Shown here: piece after piece, positions 7,504 to 16,618 of the stretch
Layout: each line of letters begins with the position of its first letter
Numbering within the stretch: the stretch's first letter is position 1
Assembly: GCA_045616685.1 (NCBI GenBank)
Contig: JAZLHF010000007.1
Span: forward strand, 1 to 48,785
DNA length: 48,785 nucleotides
Direction: 5' to 3'
Origin: UBA1764 sp045616685
GTDB taxonomy: Bacteria > Bacillota > Clostridia > Peptostreptococcales > Anaerovoracaceae
Notes under the pieces: model-generated
Told to the model about the DNA's origin: nothing
Seen by the model: the letters and a program-made list of their open reading frames with translations, nothing else
The model's database searches: none
Program-made: the position numbers and the translations under genes

Positions 7504-9698
7504 TGAAAAAGACTTTTTCTTGTCCTTTATTTAAAGAAAATTTAAAGAGATTTTGGGGATTTAGTGCCGTTGTATTTATGGCATATTTCCTTTCGACAAA
7601 TTTTATTGTACTCGCTGATACAGATCGTATTTATGAATCCACAATTTTAACTTTGATCGAGCTCAGCAGTCCAGGATATATTGTGTTTAACGTAATTGCG
7701 CCAATTGTAAGCGCTGTAATTATGTTTAGCTATTTAGCTAAAGTTAATAGTACAACAGTGATGCACACAATGCCTTTCTCAAGAAAGAGCTTGCTTATCA
7801 CAAATTATGTTAGCGGATTTGTACTTGTTGTAATTCCATTGTTGCTTAACACAATCATTACAATTGTTGTTAAATACTCAATAGTTGACCAAGCTGTAAC
7901 AATCCTTGGCTCAAATGGTAATATACACAATATATTTACAGTTGCAAACATAATGAAAACCTTTGGGTGGAATGTAATTTGTGTGCTATATACATATTCA
8001 ATTTCAGTCTTGGCGGGAATGATTTCCGGTAACTCAATCATTCATTTACTTACTGCCGGAGCAATGAACTTTATTGTTCCTGTGTTGTATTTAGTTTGTC
8101 AAGGTTATGGAGATTTCTTCCTTTATGGATATGTTGAATCTAATAGTATGTGGAATGTTATTTCATATACGCATCCTGTATTCCTTGGTTTAACAAATGC
8201 GACATCATATTTCACAGGAATAAATTATGGTATTGCAACAACGAAATTAATTGCATGGATTATTTATACTGTTTTAGGTATCGCATTCACAATTGCTGCT
8301 TATATCTTTTATCAAAAGAGAATGCTTGAAAAAGCAGGGGACAGCTATGTATTTAATTTTGTAAAATACATTATTGCATTCTGCTTTACATTTATTCCAG
8401 CAACAGGAATGGCATTTATTTTAACTTCATCACTTGGTCTTTGGACAGGCCTTGCAATTGGTGGGGTTGTTGGATTTATCATTGGATGGATGATTATTTC
8501 TAAGAGCTTTAAGATTTTCAATATTAGAGCAATCTATGCTTTACTTGGATGCGGAATTGTAACCGTTGCTGTTGTCTTTGGATTTAAATTCGATATCTTT
8601 GGATATGAAAAGAAACAGCCAAAGTTAGAAAATATTGAATCTGTAACATACAGTTCAAGCTATATTGGTAATACTTATTGGTCTGTCGAAGTTAGCAAAG
8701 AAGAAAATATAAAGAATATTTTGACTGTTCATAAGAATATCATTGATGCAAAAGATGATGCATATGACGATGATGACCTTGATAGACAAACCTTTGATAT
8801 AAAATATTCTTTAAAGAACGGAAAAACACTTGAAAGACATTACTATACAGTTCCTGTAGAATTGTTTAAATCAAGTAAAGAGCTTAAAGCTTTATATGAA
8901 TCAGATGAAACAAATAAGTATACAGATGAATATTTTTTATTTGATCCAAGCAAGGCAACATTAAGTATTGATAATAGCATGTTTGATACATGGCTTGCCA
9001 ATAGTGCACTCAATAATACTGATGTTAAGAAAGAAATTATTGAAGCTTTGGTTAAAGATTTAAATGAACGAACTTATGAAGAGGCAATTTCTCATAAGAT
9101 GCCATATGCATATTTGGGTTTCAGCCAAGATATTACTCTTACTGAATATGACAAAATGATTCAAGGCAAAGAACTTCATTTTGTTGACTGTTTTTCTATG
9201 GGAAATAATGGCTATAACCTTTACAGCACTATTCAGTTCAATGGGGACTATGAAAATCTGATGTCTGTATTTAAGAAATACAATATTTATGACAAGATTA
9301 TGCCAAGAGAAGAAGTTGGGTTTATGTATATTACTCCAAAAATGACGTACGAACAGTATGACGATTATGGTATAGCTCGTGTATATCCAACAGTAGCTTC
9401 TTCAGAATATAACGGGACTGAAGCTCCGGAATCAAAAAAAGATTTGGTAGTTGTTAGTGACACAGATTTGCAAAAGGCTATTATTGAAAATGCCGCATTT
9501 GTATATGATTATTGTGTAGATGAAGACAATAGATATTGGGGCACTTATATGACTTGGGAATTGCGCCAGACCAGTGAAACTGCTACTGGGGAACCAATCT
9601 TTACAAAAGAAAATTTTGCTTATGAGCGTAATGGTTTTAGAATTGATTATTCCAAGCTTCCAGAAGATGTTCAAAAACTGATAGATCAGTATTTATAG
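7503..9698 (+). CDS. ABC transporter permease with large extracytoplasmic C-terminal region
   Basis: A 731-residue membrane subunit, translationally coupled to the ATPase gene. Membrane segments start at about residue 19, recur in the first 290 residues and end with a pair at about 295-365. Residues from about 375 onward are hydrophilic, without further membrane segments, and probably form an outside domain. This layout resembles the YtrC/YtrD-like ABC-2 permeases of GntR-linked operons. The substrate cannot be read from the sequence. It is the last gene of the operon and is followed by a strong terminator. Confidence 0.8.
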   Translation: MKKTFSCPLFKENLKRFWGFSAVVFMAYFLSTNFIVLADTDRIYESTILTLIELSSPGYIVFNVIAPIVSAVIMFSYLAKVNSTTVMHTMPFSRKSLLITNYVSGFVLVVIPLLLNTIITIVVKYSIVDQAVTILGSNGNIHNIFTVANIMKTFGWNVICVLYTYSISVLAGMISGNSIIHLLTAGAMNFIVPVLYLVCQGYGDFFLYGYVESNSMWNVISYTHPVFLGLTNATSYFTGINYGIATTKLIAWIIYTVLGIAFTIAAYIFYQKRMLEKAGDSYVFNFVKYIIAFCFTFIPATGMAFILTSSLGLWTGLAIGGVVGFIIGWMIISKSFKIFNIRAIYALLGCGIVTVAVVFGFKFDIFGYEKKQPKLENIESVTYSSSYIGNTYWSVEVSKEENIKNILTVHKNIIDAKDDAYDDDDLDRQTFDIKYSLKNGKTLERHYYTVPVELFKSSKELKALYESDETNKYTDEYFLFDPSKATLSIDNSMFDTWLANSALNNTDVKKEIIEALVKDLNERTYEEAISHKMPYAYLGFSQDITLTEYDKMIQGKELHFVDCFSMGNNGYNLYSTIQFNGDYENLMSVFKKYNIYDKIMPREEVGFMYITPKMTYEQYDDYGIARVYPTVASSEYNGTEAPESKKDLVVVSDTDLQKAIIENAAFVYDYCVDEDNRYWGTYMTWELRQTSETATGEPIFTKENFAYERNGFRIDYSKLPEDVQKLIDQYL

Positions 9699-9737
9699 GG
9701 GTTTTAACCGTTTCAAAAGGGGTTTAAATGATAAATA

Positions 9738-9777
9738 AGAAGCTGTCAAACAAAATGCTTGACAGCTTCTTTTATTT
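9738..9777 (+). terminator. Intrinsic terminator of the GntR-ABC operon
   Basis: A perfect 12-base stem (AGAAGCTGTCAA with TTGACAGCTTCT) with a nine-base loop, then TTTATTTT. The 3' arm contains TTGACA, which also serves as -35 box of the next promoter. Confidence 0.9.
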
Positions 9778-9786
9778 TGGTATAAT
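9759..9786 (+). promoter_or_regulatory. Promoter of the ylxM-ffh operon, nested in the upstream terminator
   Basis: TTGACA, 16 bases, then TATAAT preceded by TGG (extended -10): a near-consensus vegetative promoter. The ATG at 9796 lies nine bases beyond the -10 box and lacks a ribosome binding site, so the mRNA leader would be only about three bases. Confidence 0.85.
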
Positions 9787-9795
9787 AGATACGTT

Positions 9796-10041
9796 ATGTT
9801 AGAAGATTCCTTTGAAATCAGCATATTGTTTGACTTTTACGGTCCACTGCTATCTGAAAGGCAGCAAGAGTTCGTTAGGCTTTATCATGACGAAAATTGT
9901 TCACTTACAGAAATCGCAGACAGCATTGGAGTAAGCAAACAGGCTGTTTCAAGCGGTCTTAAGAGTGCAGAAAAGAAACTAAAGTTTTATGAAGAAAAGC
10001 TTGGTTTAGTAGCACGATGGAAGAGAGAAAATGGCATTTGA
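9796..10041 (+). CDS. ylxM: YlxM/p13-family helix-turn-helix protein, SRP-associated
   Basis: An 81-residue protein of the UPF0122/YlxM family, always found before ffh in Firmicutes. It has a sigma-70-region-4-like helix-turn-helix: residues about 30-60 contain YHDENCSLTEIADSIGVSKQ, then AVSSGLKSAEKKL. It is thought to influence signal recognition particle biogenesis. It is slightly shorter than most homologues. It overlaps ffh by 11 bases. Its start codon sits right behind the promoter with no Shine-Dalgarno sequence. Confidence 0.9.
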   Translation: MLEDSFEISILFDFYGPLLSERQQEFVRLYHDENCSLTEIADSIGVSKQAVSSGLKSAEKKLKFYEEKLGLVARWKRENGI

Positions 10042-11359
10042 AAATCTTTCTGAAAAACTGAATGGGGTCTTTAAAAAACTGACCGGTAAGGGCGTCTTAT
10101 CTGAAAAAGATATTGACGAAGCAATGCGAGAGGTTAAGCTTGCACTGCTTGAAGCCGATGTAAACTTTAAGGTTGTAAAAGAATTTGTAGCAACTGTTAA
10201 AGAAAAGGCTATGGGTGAAGAGGTTATGAAATCTCTTACTCCTGGTCAGATGGTAATAAAGATTGTAAGCGAAGAATTGACTGCTCTTATGGGCGGAGCA
10301 AATTCAAAGCTGACATATAGCCCAAGCGGATTTACCACTATCTTAATGGTGGGTCTTCAGGGTACTGGTAAAACAACAACTACTGCAAAGCTTGCTGCCT
10401 TCTTAAAGAAAGAGGGTAAAAGCCCTATGCTTGCTGCGTGCGACGTACAAAGACCGGCTGCCATTGATCAGCTCGAAGTTGTCGGAGGTCAGGTAGGTGT
10501 TCCTGTTTATACCGATAGAAATTGTAAAAATCCAGCAAAGATTGCATGTGATGCAAGGAAAGAAGCTGAAAAAAAAGGCTTAAATGTTCTTTTAGTAGAT
10601 ACTGCGGGTCGTCTTCATGTTGATGAAGAACTTATGGAAGAATTGGTTCGAATTAAGAAAGAAGTGAAGCCTCATGAAATCCTTCTCGTTGTTGATGCAA
10701 TGACTGGACAAGATGCTGTGACTGCGGCAAGTGCTTTTCATGAAGCCTTAGGAATTGATGGTATCATCATGACAAAGCTTGATGGTGATACAAGAGGCGG
10801 TGCTGCATTATCAGTAAAGAGCGTAACTGGTAGACCAATTAAGTTTATCGGTATGGGCGAAAAACTTGATGCTCTTGAAGCTTTTCATCCTGACAGGATG
10901 GCTCAAAGGATTTTGGGCATGGGCGATGTAATGACGCTTATTGAAAAGGCCCAGGAAAGTTTTGATCAGGAAAAGGCCGAAGCTTTAGAAAAGAAATTAG
11001 CTAAGAATAAATTTGACTTAGAAGATTTCTTAGATCAGTTTGGTCAGATTAGAAATATGGGTGGACTTGGAAAGATGCTTTCAATGATTCCTGGAGCAGG
11101 AAAGATTACTGATGAACAGGAAGACCAAGCAGAAAAAGAATTTAAAACCATGGAAGCAATTATACAGTCTATGACAAGAGAGGAGAGAAAGGATCCAAGA
11201 ATCCTCGATGCGAGCCGGCGTAAGAGAATTGCCGCAGGCTCTGGAACAACGGTAACAAAGGTTAATAGCCTTATTAAAAAATATGATGAAGCGAAGAAAC
11301 TGATGAAACAAATGAACAGTGGCCGCTTCAAGCCAGGACGCAAGTTCATGGGTTTCTAA
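10031..11359 (+). CDS. ffh: Signal recognition particle protein Ffh
   Basis: The GTPase subunit of the signal recognition particle, which delivers nascent membrane proteins to FtsY and the Sec translocon. All parts are present in 442 residues: helical N domain, G domain with GLQGTGKTTT, DVQRPAAIDQL, DTAGRLHVDEELM and TKLDGDTRGG, then a C-terminal M domain with Met-rich helices. The start lies inside ylxM without its own strong ribosome binding site, so translation is probably coupled. Confidence 0.98.
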   Translation: MAFENLSEKLNGVFKKLTGKGVLSEKDIDEAMREVKLALLEADVNFKVVKEFVATVKEKAMGEEVMKSLTPGQMVIKIVSEELTALMGGANSKLTYSPSGFTTILMVGLQGTGKTTTTAKLAAFLKKEGKSPMLAACDVQRPAAIDQLEVVGGQVGVPVYTDRNCKNPAKIACDARKEAEKKGLNVLLVDTAGRLHVDEELMEELVRIKKEVKPHEILLVVDAMTGQDAVTAASAFHEALGIDGIIMTKLDGDTRGGAALSVKSVTGRPIKFIGMGEKLDALEAFHPDRMAQRILGMGDVMTLIEKAQESFDQEKAEALEKKLAKNKFDLEDFLDQFGQIRNMGGLGKMLSMIPGAGKITDEQEDQAEKEFKTMEAIIQSMTREERKDPRILDASRRKRIAAGSGTTVTKVNSLIKKYDEAKKLMKQMNSGRFKPGRKFMGF

Positions 11360-11383
11360 AGTTTAATTTAAAGGAGAAAGAAA

Positions 11384-11626
11384 ATGGTAAAAATCAGATT
11401 AAGAAGAATGGGAGCTCACAAGGCACCTTTTTACAGAGTAGTTGTTGCAGATCAGAGAACAGCTAGAGACGGAAAGTGCATCGAAGAAATCGGTACATAC
11501 AATCCACTTACAAATCCAGCTGAAATTAACATTGATGCAGAAGCTGCTAAGAAGTGGCTCGCAACAGGCGCACAGCCAACAGAAACAGCAAAGGCTCTTC
11601 TTAAGAAGGCAGGCATCATCGAATAA
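11384..11626 (+). CDS. rpsP: 30S ribosomal protein S16
   Basis: An 80-residue S16 with the family opening MVKIRLRRMGAHKAPFYRVV and the DGKCIEEIGTYNP segment. S16 is an early-assembling small-subunit protein. AAGGAG precedes the ATG. It lies in the standard position between ffh and the KH-domain gene. Confidence 0.98.
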   Translation: MVKIRLRRMGAHKAPFYRVVVADQRTARDGKCIEEIGTYNPLTNPAEINIDAEAAKKWLATGAQPTETAKALLKKAGIIE

Positions 11627-11641
11627 AGATAAGGAGTCACA

Positions 11642-11875
11642 ATGGTAAGTTTAGTTGAAACCATTGCCAAGTCTTTAGTAAGCAGCCCTGATGAAGTTAG
11701 TGTTAGAGAACTTCCCGCAAGAGGCGATTCAATGGTTATTGAACTGAAGGTTGCGGAAAAGGACATGGGCAAGGTTATCGGTAAGCAAGGCCGCATTGCA
11801 AAAGCACTGCGTACAGTTGTAAAGGCCGCTGCCGTTAAACAGAACAAGAAGGTTATTGTGGAGATTGTATCCTAA
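11642..11875 (+). CDS. khpA: KhpA, KH-domain RNA-binding protein
   Basis: A 77-residue single KH domain with the GKVIGKQGRIAKALR loop (GxxG motif) that grips RNA. KhpA (YlqC) pairs with KhpB/Jag and affects cell size and small RNA/mRNA regulation in Firmicutes. AAGGAG ribosome binding site; the stop overlaps the rimM start (TAATG), showing tight coupling. Confidence 0.95.
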   Translation: MVSLVETIAKSLVSSPDEVSVRELPARGDSMVIELKVAEKDMGKVIGKQGRIAKALRTVVKAAAVKQNKKVIVEIVS

Positions 11876-12369
11876 TGGATAAAATTAAACTCGGAAAAAT
11901 AACCGCCCCTCATGGGGGTAAAGGAGAAGTGCGGGTGTTCGCATATACAGATGAGCAAACCCGCTTTTCTGCTATAAAGGAGCTTTGGGTAGAGGATACT
12001 CCGGCAGTACTCGAAAAAGCTCGCTATCAAAAGAATATGGTCATTATCAAGCTTGATATTGCACCAGACAGGAACGCAGCAGAACTTTTAAGAAATAAAG
12101 AATTATATCTGGACAAGGATAGGCTTTGGGATGTTCCTGAAGACACTTATTTTGTTCAGGATTTACTCGGTTGTGAATGTGTGGACGAGTCTAAAAACTA
12201 TTTAGGCAAATTAGTTGATGTAATTCAGAATCCTGCACAGGATATTTATGTTGTAAAAGATGACAAAGACGCCGAGCATATGGTTCCTGCTGTAAAAGAT
12301 TTTATTAAAAATGTGGATACCGATAACAAAGTTATTGTTATCCATGTTATTGATGGGCTTTTTGTTTAA
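11875..12369 (+). CDS. rimM: 16S rRNA processing protein RimM
   Basis: A 164-residue 30S maturation factor that binds S19 and helps form the 16S head. The N-terminal RimM fold opens with LGKITAPHGGKGEVRV. The C-terminal PRC-barrel includes YFVQDLLGCEC and the HMVPAVKDFIKNVD segment. Both ends overlap neighbours by one base, linking its translation to khpA and trmD. Confidence 0.97.
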   Translation: MDKIKLGKITAPHGGKGEVRVFAYTDEQTRFSAIKELWVEDTPAVLEKARYQKNMVIIKLDIAPDRNAAELLRNKELYLDKDRLWDVPEDTYFVQDLLGCECVDESKNYLGKLVDVIQNPAQDIYVVKDDKDAEHMVPAVKDFIKNVDTDNKVIVIHVIDGLFV

Positions 12370-13109
12370 TGAAAATCAATATTCTTACGCAATTTCCTGA
12401 AATGTTTGCGCCAATTACAAGCGAAAGCATTTTAGGAAGAGCTGTAGAAAAAGGAATACTGGAAATTAAGCTGATTAATATCAGGGATTACAGTACTGAT
12501 AAACATAATAGAACTGACGATACGCCATTTGGCGGCGGAGCAGGTATGGTTATGCTTTGTCAGCCTGCTTTTGATGCTTTAAACGATATTAAAGCAGAAG
12601 GCAAGCGTATTTTATACATGTCTCCGAGAGGTAAGATGCTCAATCAGGCATTGATAGAAGATCTTTCAACAGAAAGCGAAATAACAATTCTTTGTGGCCA
12701 TTATGAAGGTGTAGATCAAAGAATTATTGACTATTGGAATATGGAAGAAGTCTCAATTGGTGACTATGTACTTACCGGAGGCGAACTTGCCGCAATGGTA
12801 TTAGTTGATTCGGTAAGTAGACTTGTTCCCGGAGTCTTGGGCTCTATCGAATCGCTCAATGAAGAGTCTATATATTCAGGTCTTTTAGAGTATCCGCAGT
12901 ATACAAAACCTCGTGAATATGAAGGCTTAGAGGTTCCAGAGCTATTATTTAATGGCAACCACAAATTGATTCATTTGTGGCAGTTTGAACAGTCTTTATT
13001 GTTGACTAAAGAGCGTAGGCCAGATTTATTTGATAGTTTTATTGCCAATCATAAAGACTTGAGTAAAGATGAAATAAAAATTTTAGAAAAAGTTAAAAAT
13101 GGTATTTGA
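12369..13109 (+). CDS. trmD: tRNA (guanine37-N1)-methyltransferase TrmD
   Basis: A SPOUT-class enzyme that methylates G37 next to the anticodon using S-adenosylmethionine and prevents +1 frameshifting. The 246 residues contain DDTPFGGGAGMV, LCGHYEGVDQR and the trefoil-knot loop YVLTGGELAAM. In most Firmicutes rplS follows directly; here a lipoprotein gene follows and rplS is about 34 kb downstream. Confidence 0.98.
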   Translation: MKINILTQFPEMFAPITSESILGRAVEKGILEIKLINIRDYSTDKHNRTDDTPFGGGAGMVMLCQPAFDALNDIKAEGKRILYMSPRGKMLNQALIEDLSTESEITILCGHYEGVDQRIIDYWNMEEVSIGDYVLTGGELAAMVLVDSVSRLVPGVLGSIESLNEESIYSGLLEYPQYTKPREYEGLEVPELLFNGNHKLIHLWQFEQSLLLTKERRPDLFDSFIANHKDLSKDEIKILEKVKNGI

Positions 13110-13127
13110 ATGTAATAGGGTGACATT

Positions 13128-14462
13128 ATGAAAAAATTTATCTCATTGCTGATATGCTTATTATTGTTTTTTACTTTCTTTGGATGTGCCTCAAAAGATG
13201 CTACTGTAGAGACTAAAACTGATTTGAATTCAAGCACACAAGTTGAGCCAAATGATTATATTACTATTCGTGAGTATGATTATGATGGAAATAATAATCC
13301 AACATGGTATTTTTACACAGAATATTATGAAACAGGTGCTTATAAATCCAAGAAAGAGACATTTTTGCTGACAGAAGCGATACCGGGGCATAATTATATC
13401 GAATATGAAGAACCCAATGCTTCTTCGCGCGAATCAAAAGGATATAAACGTACTAATTCTGCCAACGATACTAATGTATATGATGCTGGATATGAAGTTT
13501 TAAAGTACGATAATGAGTGGCGAGTACAAAGCCAAAGTACATATCGCGATGATGGTAGTTTAATTGAATGCATTGAATATACTTATGATGCTTTAGGAAA
13601 TACAATTAAGAGCGTTAAAAAAGCAGAAGATGGAACTATTACAACTATTGATTACGAATATAATGATGCAAATCTTTTGCTAAGAGAAACAAAGACTGTA
13701 ATTAATAACAATAATACTGAAACCATAGTTTACGAATTTGAATATGAATTTGATGATAAAGGATTTGCAAGTGTAAAAAGAAGAATATATGGTGACAATG
13801 TTCAAAAAACTATAATTAGCCGTGATGAAAACGGATATATTATTAGACAAGATGTCTATGATGAAAAAGAAAATAAACTTTTGGTTTATGGCGAATATGA
13901 GCGATATGACAAAGAAGACTTCTTGACCGGAAAAATTACTATAGAATCAGAAACTACTGTTGTAAGTGATTCTGCAAAAGGAAATCAAAATGTTGAATCT
14001 TCATCGTTAGGATTTACATCTGGCGAAGCACTTGCAATTGGGAAGAAGGTTTCTTATGTGACCTCCCAGTATGGATATAATTATTCTTCATATGTAAGCA
14101 ATGGAGCTAATATGTTCTATTACGCTGACCATCCATTCGGATACTATTTTTTAAGCAAAACATATGGAAATCCAACAGATGATAATTATATTTTTGGCAT
14201 AAGCTGTTGGACAGAAGGTTGTGAATTGTTTAATGGAATTAAAATAGGGGATACTTTAGATAATATTGAAAGTAAGTTGAATATTCAACTTAATCCACAA
14301 GTAGATATGGCAGGTGAGTATGGTAATGACACGCTTGTTGAAATGACAGAATTTAGCCAATACAAAGTATTTTGGGTCTTTGATGCTGATTCTCATAATT
14401 TAAAAGGTGCAGATATTTCAGTTACCGATCAAGGTCTTATTAATAAATGGATGAATGAGTAA
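13128..14462 (+). CDS. Lipoprotein with YD/RHS-like repeats, function unknown
   Basis: The N-terminus is a lipoprotein signal: basic start, hydrophobic run, then FFGC with the lipidated cysteine at about residue 20. The middle part has YD-type strands such as YTYDALGNTIKSV and YEYNDANLLLRETK, the motif of RHS/wall-associated proteins, but too few to form a full RHS cage. The C-terminal third (about 330-444) is a separate globular region with two cysteines. GGGTGA precedes the ATG. It follows trmD by 18 bases with no terminator between, so it may be read from the ylxM operon, although nothing suggests a shared role. Confidence 0.75.
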   Translation: MKKFISLLICLLLFFTFFGCASKDATVETKTDLNSSTQVEPNDYITIREYDYDGNNNPTWYFYTEYYETGAYKSKKETFLLTEAIPGHNYIEYEEPNASSRESKGYKRTNSANDTNVYDAGYEVLKYDNEWRVQSQSTYRDDGSLIECIEYTYDALGNTIKSVKKAEDGTITTIDYEYNDANLLLRETKTVINNNNTETIVYEFEYEFDDKGFASVKRRIYGDNVQKTIISRDENGYIIRQDVYDEKENKLLVYGEYERYDKEDFLTGKITIESETTVVSDSAKGNQNVESSSLGFTSGEALAIGKKVSYVTSQYGYNYSSYVSNGANMFYYADHPFGYYFLSKTYGNPTDDNYIFGISCWTEGCELFNGIKIGDTLDNIESKLNIQLNPQVDMAGEYGNDTLVEMTEFSQYKVFWVFDADSHNLKGADISVTDQGLINKWMNE

Positions 14463-14510
14463 GTAAATGAAAATATTGTAAATTTAAAGGCTTACAAATT
14501 TTTAGATTTA

Positions 14511-14542
14511 AAAGCGATATATTGAGTATATATCGCTTTTTT
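14511..14542 (+). terminator. Intrinsic terminator after the lipoprotein gene
   Basis: AAAGCGATATAT pairs with ATATATCGCTTT across a five-base loop, continuing into a T run. It probably ends the ylxM-trmD-lipoprotein transcription unit. Confidence 0.85.
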
Positions 14543-14550
14543 GATACAAT
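14522..14550 (+). promoter_or_regulatory. Promoter nested in the terminator, abutting the HlyD-like gene
   Basis: TTGAGT begins at the terminator loop; 17 bases later comes TACAAT with an extended TGA in front. The ATG at 14558 lies seven bases after the -10 box, so the mRNA should be leaderless. Confidence 0.6.
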
Positions 14551-14557
14551 ATATAAT

Positions 14558-15484
14558 ATGAAAAATCGTAAAATTGGGGTAATAGCATGCGTAATCTTTT
14601 TATTAGTTTGCGCTATGTTATATATTTTGATATACACAATTCCAGAAATAACTGGTGCACTTAAAAAAACTTCAGTTGTAGAGTTTGGCTCTATGCGCAT
14701 GGCAGAAGAAGTTAATGCTGTCATAGTTAGAAAAGAAACTATTTATACTGCTGAAGCAAGTGGAAATATTGAGTACTATGTTGATAATAACTTAAAAACT
14801 CGAAAGGGTTATAAGATATTGGACATCTATGGAACAGAAACAATATCTGCTTTATGTCCTGAAACCGGAGTTGTAAGTTATTACTACGATGGATTTGAAA
14901 AACGTCTTACCCCTGATAGCTTTGATTTAGTGTTTGATATAGATGCGGCCAATACAGAACTTCAGGTTAACAACTTAATAAAAGAGTCTGTTAATATTGG
15001 CGACCCAATTTATAAACTGATTACAAGTGATACTTGGTATGTAGTTGCAATCGTTCCAACTGAAGATATTGAAAAATATACTGAAGGAGCGTCAATTACT
15101 ATTGAATTTGAAACTGGTAATGTTCCGGCAACTATTTCGCAAATTATAACCAAGGATGATAGAAGCTTGATTGTAGCATCCACATCAAAGTATTTTGCTG
15201 AATATGATCAGATTCGTCAGTGTTCAGTAAATTTTGTGCTCAGAGATGATAAAGGCTTAATTGTTCCAAACTCCGCAATTACCATGAAGAATGGTCTGTC
15301 CGGAGTCTACGTTAAGAAGATTGATGGCGAATATGATTTCACTCGTGTTAAGGTAATAAATACTGATGGAGAAAATAGTGTCGTATATGCTGACACGTTC
15401 ACAGTTACAAAAAGTGATGGCACAATTGAGACTGTAAATACTATTAATGTTTATGACGAAATTCTAAAAAATGCTTCAAAATAG
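14558..15484 (+). CDS. HlyD-like membrane-anchored protein of the sepF-divIVA neighbourhood
   Basis: A 308-residue protein with one N-terminal membrane anchor at about residues 6-28. The segment AVIVRKETIYTAEASGNIEYYV resembles the lipoyl-like barrel of membrane fusion proteins. Proteins of this HlyD-like type are commonly found just before yggS-sepF in Clostridia and are presumed to act in envelope or division processes, but no mechanism is established. A reading starting at TTG 14522 is possible but falls within the promoter and terminator, so the ATG at 14558 is preferred. The end overlaps yggS by 14 bases. Confidence 0.75.
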   Translation: MKNRKIGVIACVIFLLVCAMLYILIYTIPEITGALKKTSVVEFGSMRMAEEVNAVIVRKETIYTAEASGNIEYYVDNNLKTRKGYKILDIYGTETISALCPETGVVSYYYDGFEKRLTPDSFDLVFDIDAANTELQVNNLIKESVNIGDPIYKLITSDTWYVVAIVPTEDIEKYTEGASITIEFETGNVPATISQIITKDDRSLIVASTSKYFAEYDQIRQCSVNFVLRDDKGLIVPNSAITMKNGLSGVYVKKIDGEYDFTRVKVINTDGENSVVYADTFTVTKSDGTIETVNTINVYDEILKNASK

Positions 15485-16127
15485 AATTAACGAAATAAAA
15501 AGTAAATTGCCAGATGGCGTTAAACTTATTGCGGTTAGCAAAACTTATAGCGCTGAGGTGATAAATGAAGCAATCGACTGCGGAATAACTGATATCGGGG
15601 AGAATAAGGTCCAAGAAATCCTTTCAAAATACGATGACGTTAAACCTGTAAGATGGCATTTTATTGGGCATTTGCAGACCAATAAAGTTAAGCAAATTGT
15701 TGATAAAATCGATATGATTCATTCTGTTGATTCTTTGCATTTAGCTCAAGAAATCTCGAAAAGAGCAAGCAGTCCAATAGATGTCTTGATTCAGGTTAAT
15801 GCTGCCGGAGAAGTTCAGAAATTCGGCGTTTCGCCAAATCAAGCTATGATATTAGCAAATGAGATAGTTAAGCTTCCTAATTTAAGGCTAAGAGGTTTGA
15901 TGCATATAGCTCCGGCATCTGATAATCCAGAAGATGTAAGAGTGTATTTTAAACAAGTTAAAGAATTATTCTATGAACTAAAACCACAGTTTGGTGATGC
16001 TTTTGATACTTTATCGATGGGCATGTCAAAAGACTTTGAGGTTGCTATTGAAGAAGGTTCAAATTGTGTCCGTGTTGGAACTGCGATTTTTGGTCAAAGA
16101 AATTATTCGAATAAACAAGGAGAATAG
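15471..16127 (+). CDS. yggS: YggS/PROSC-family pyridoxal phosphate-binding protein
   Basis: A 218-residue alanine-racemase-fold protein that binds pyridoxal phosphate and keeps vitamin B6 and amino acid pools balanced, without known enzyme activity. Motifs: KLIAVSKTYS (lysine that binds the cofactor), DIGENKVQEI, WHFIGHLQTNK, LSMGMSKDFEVAIEEGS and VRVGTAIFG. It starts inside the previous gene. Its place before sepF is conserved in Gram-positive division clusters. Confidence 0.95.
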   Translation: MLQNRINEIKSKLPDGVKLIAVSKTYSAEVINEAIDCGITDIGENKVQEILSKYDDVKPVRWHFIGHLQTNKVKQIVDKIDMIHSVDSLHLAQEISKRASSPIDVLIQVNAAGEVQKFGVSPNQAMILANEIVKLPNLRLRGLMHIAPASDNPEDVRVYFKQVKELFYELKPQFGDAFDTLSMGMSKDFEVAIEEGSNCVRVGTAIFGQRNYSNKQGE

Positions 16128-16129
16128 AA

Positions 16130-16606
16130 ATGGGAAAAAAATGGTTTGGAAAAGTGAGAGAGATTGTTGGAATTGAAGTTGCTGAAGAGGAAATTGAAGA
16201 AACTCCTGAGATTACTTCTTCTGATATGACTAGAATGACTCCGGCTGCTGAAAGACTTGAAGCAAGATCTTACAAGGCTCCAGAAACATCTGGATCAATC
16301 TCTGGAAGCACGGGTAAGTTTACAAGCCAGTTGAAGATGGTTGTAATCGAGCCAACAGAATTTAATGATAGCCCTAAACTTGTTGATAGTTTAAAGGCAA
16401 AAAAGCCTGTCATCATCAATCTTGAAAATATTGAAACAGATGTTGCGAGGAAAATCTTTGATTTTCTTTCAGGTGCTACATATGCATTAAACGGCAATGT
16501 ACAGAAAATAGCTAATAACATTTTCGTTTTCGCTCCAGAAAATGTTGATGTTACATATAATCAGACACAAAAAGCAAGTGAATCTTACAAGAATCCTTGG
16601 AGATAA
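16130..16606 (+). CDS. sepF: Cell division protein SepF
   Basis: A 158-residue FtsZ anchor. The N-terminal amphipathic helix (MGKKWFGKVREIVGI) binds membrane, a variable acidic linker follows, and the C-terminal SepF domain (about 60-145) has VVIEPTEFNDSPKLVDSL, KKPVIINLENIE and DFLSGATYALNG. SepF polymerises into arcs on FtsZ filaments. AAGGAG ribosome binding site; the order sepF-divIVA-lspA agrees with a division and envelope cluster. Confidence 0.96.
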   Translation: MGKKWFGKVREIVGIEVAEEEIEETPEITSSDMTRMTPAAERLEARSYKAPETSGSISGSTGKFTSQLKMVVIEPTEFNDSPKLVDSLKAKKPVIINLENIETDVARKIFDFLSGATYALNGNVQKIANNIFVFAPENVDVTYNQTQKASESYKNPWR

Positions 16607-16618
16607 AAGGAGAAAAAT

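Noticed and set aside
14522..14557. TTG start 12 codons upstream for the HlyD-like protein
   Set aside because: It lies inside the terminator and promoter; the ATG at 14558 gives a normal membrane-anchor N-terminus.
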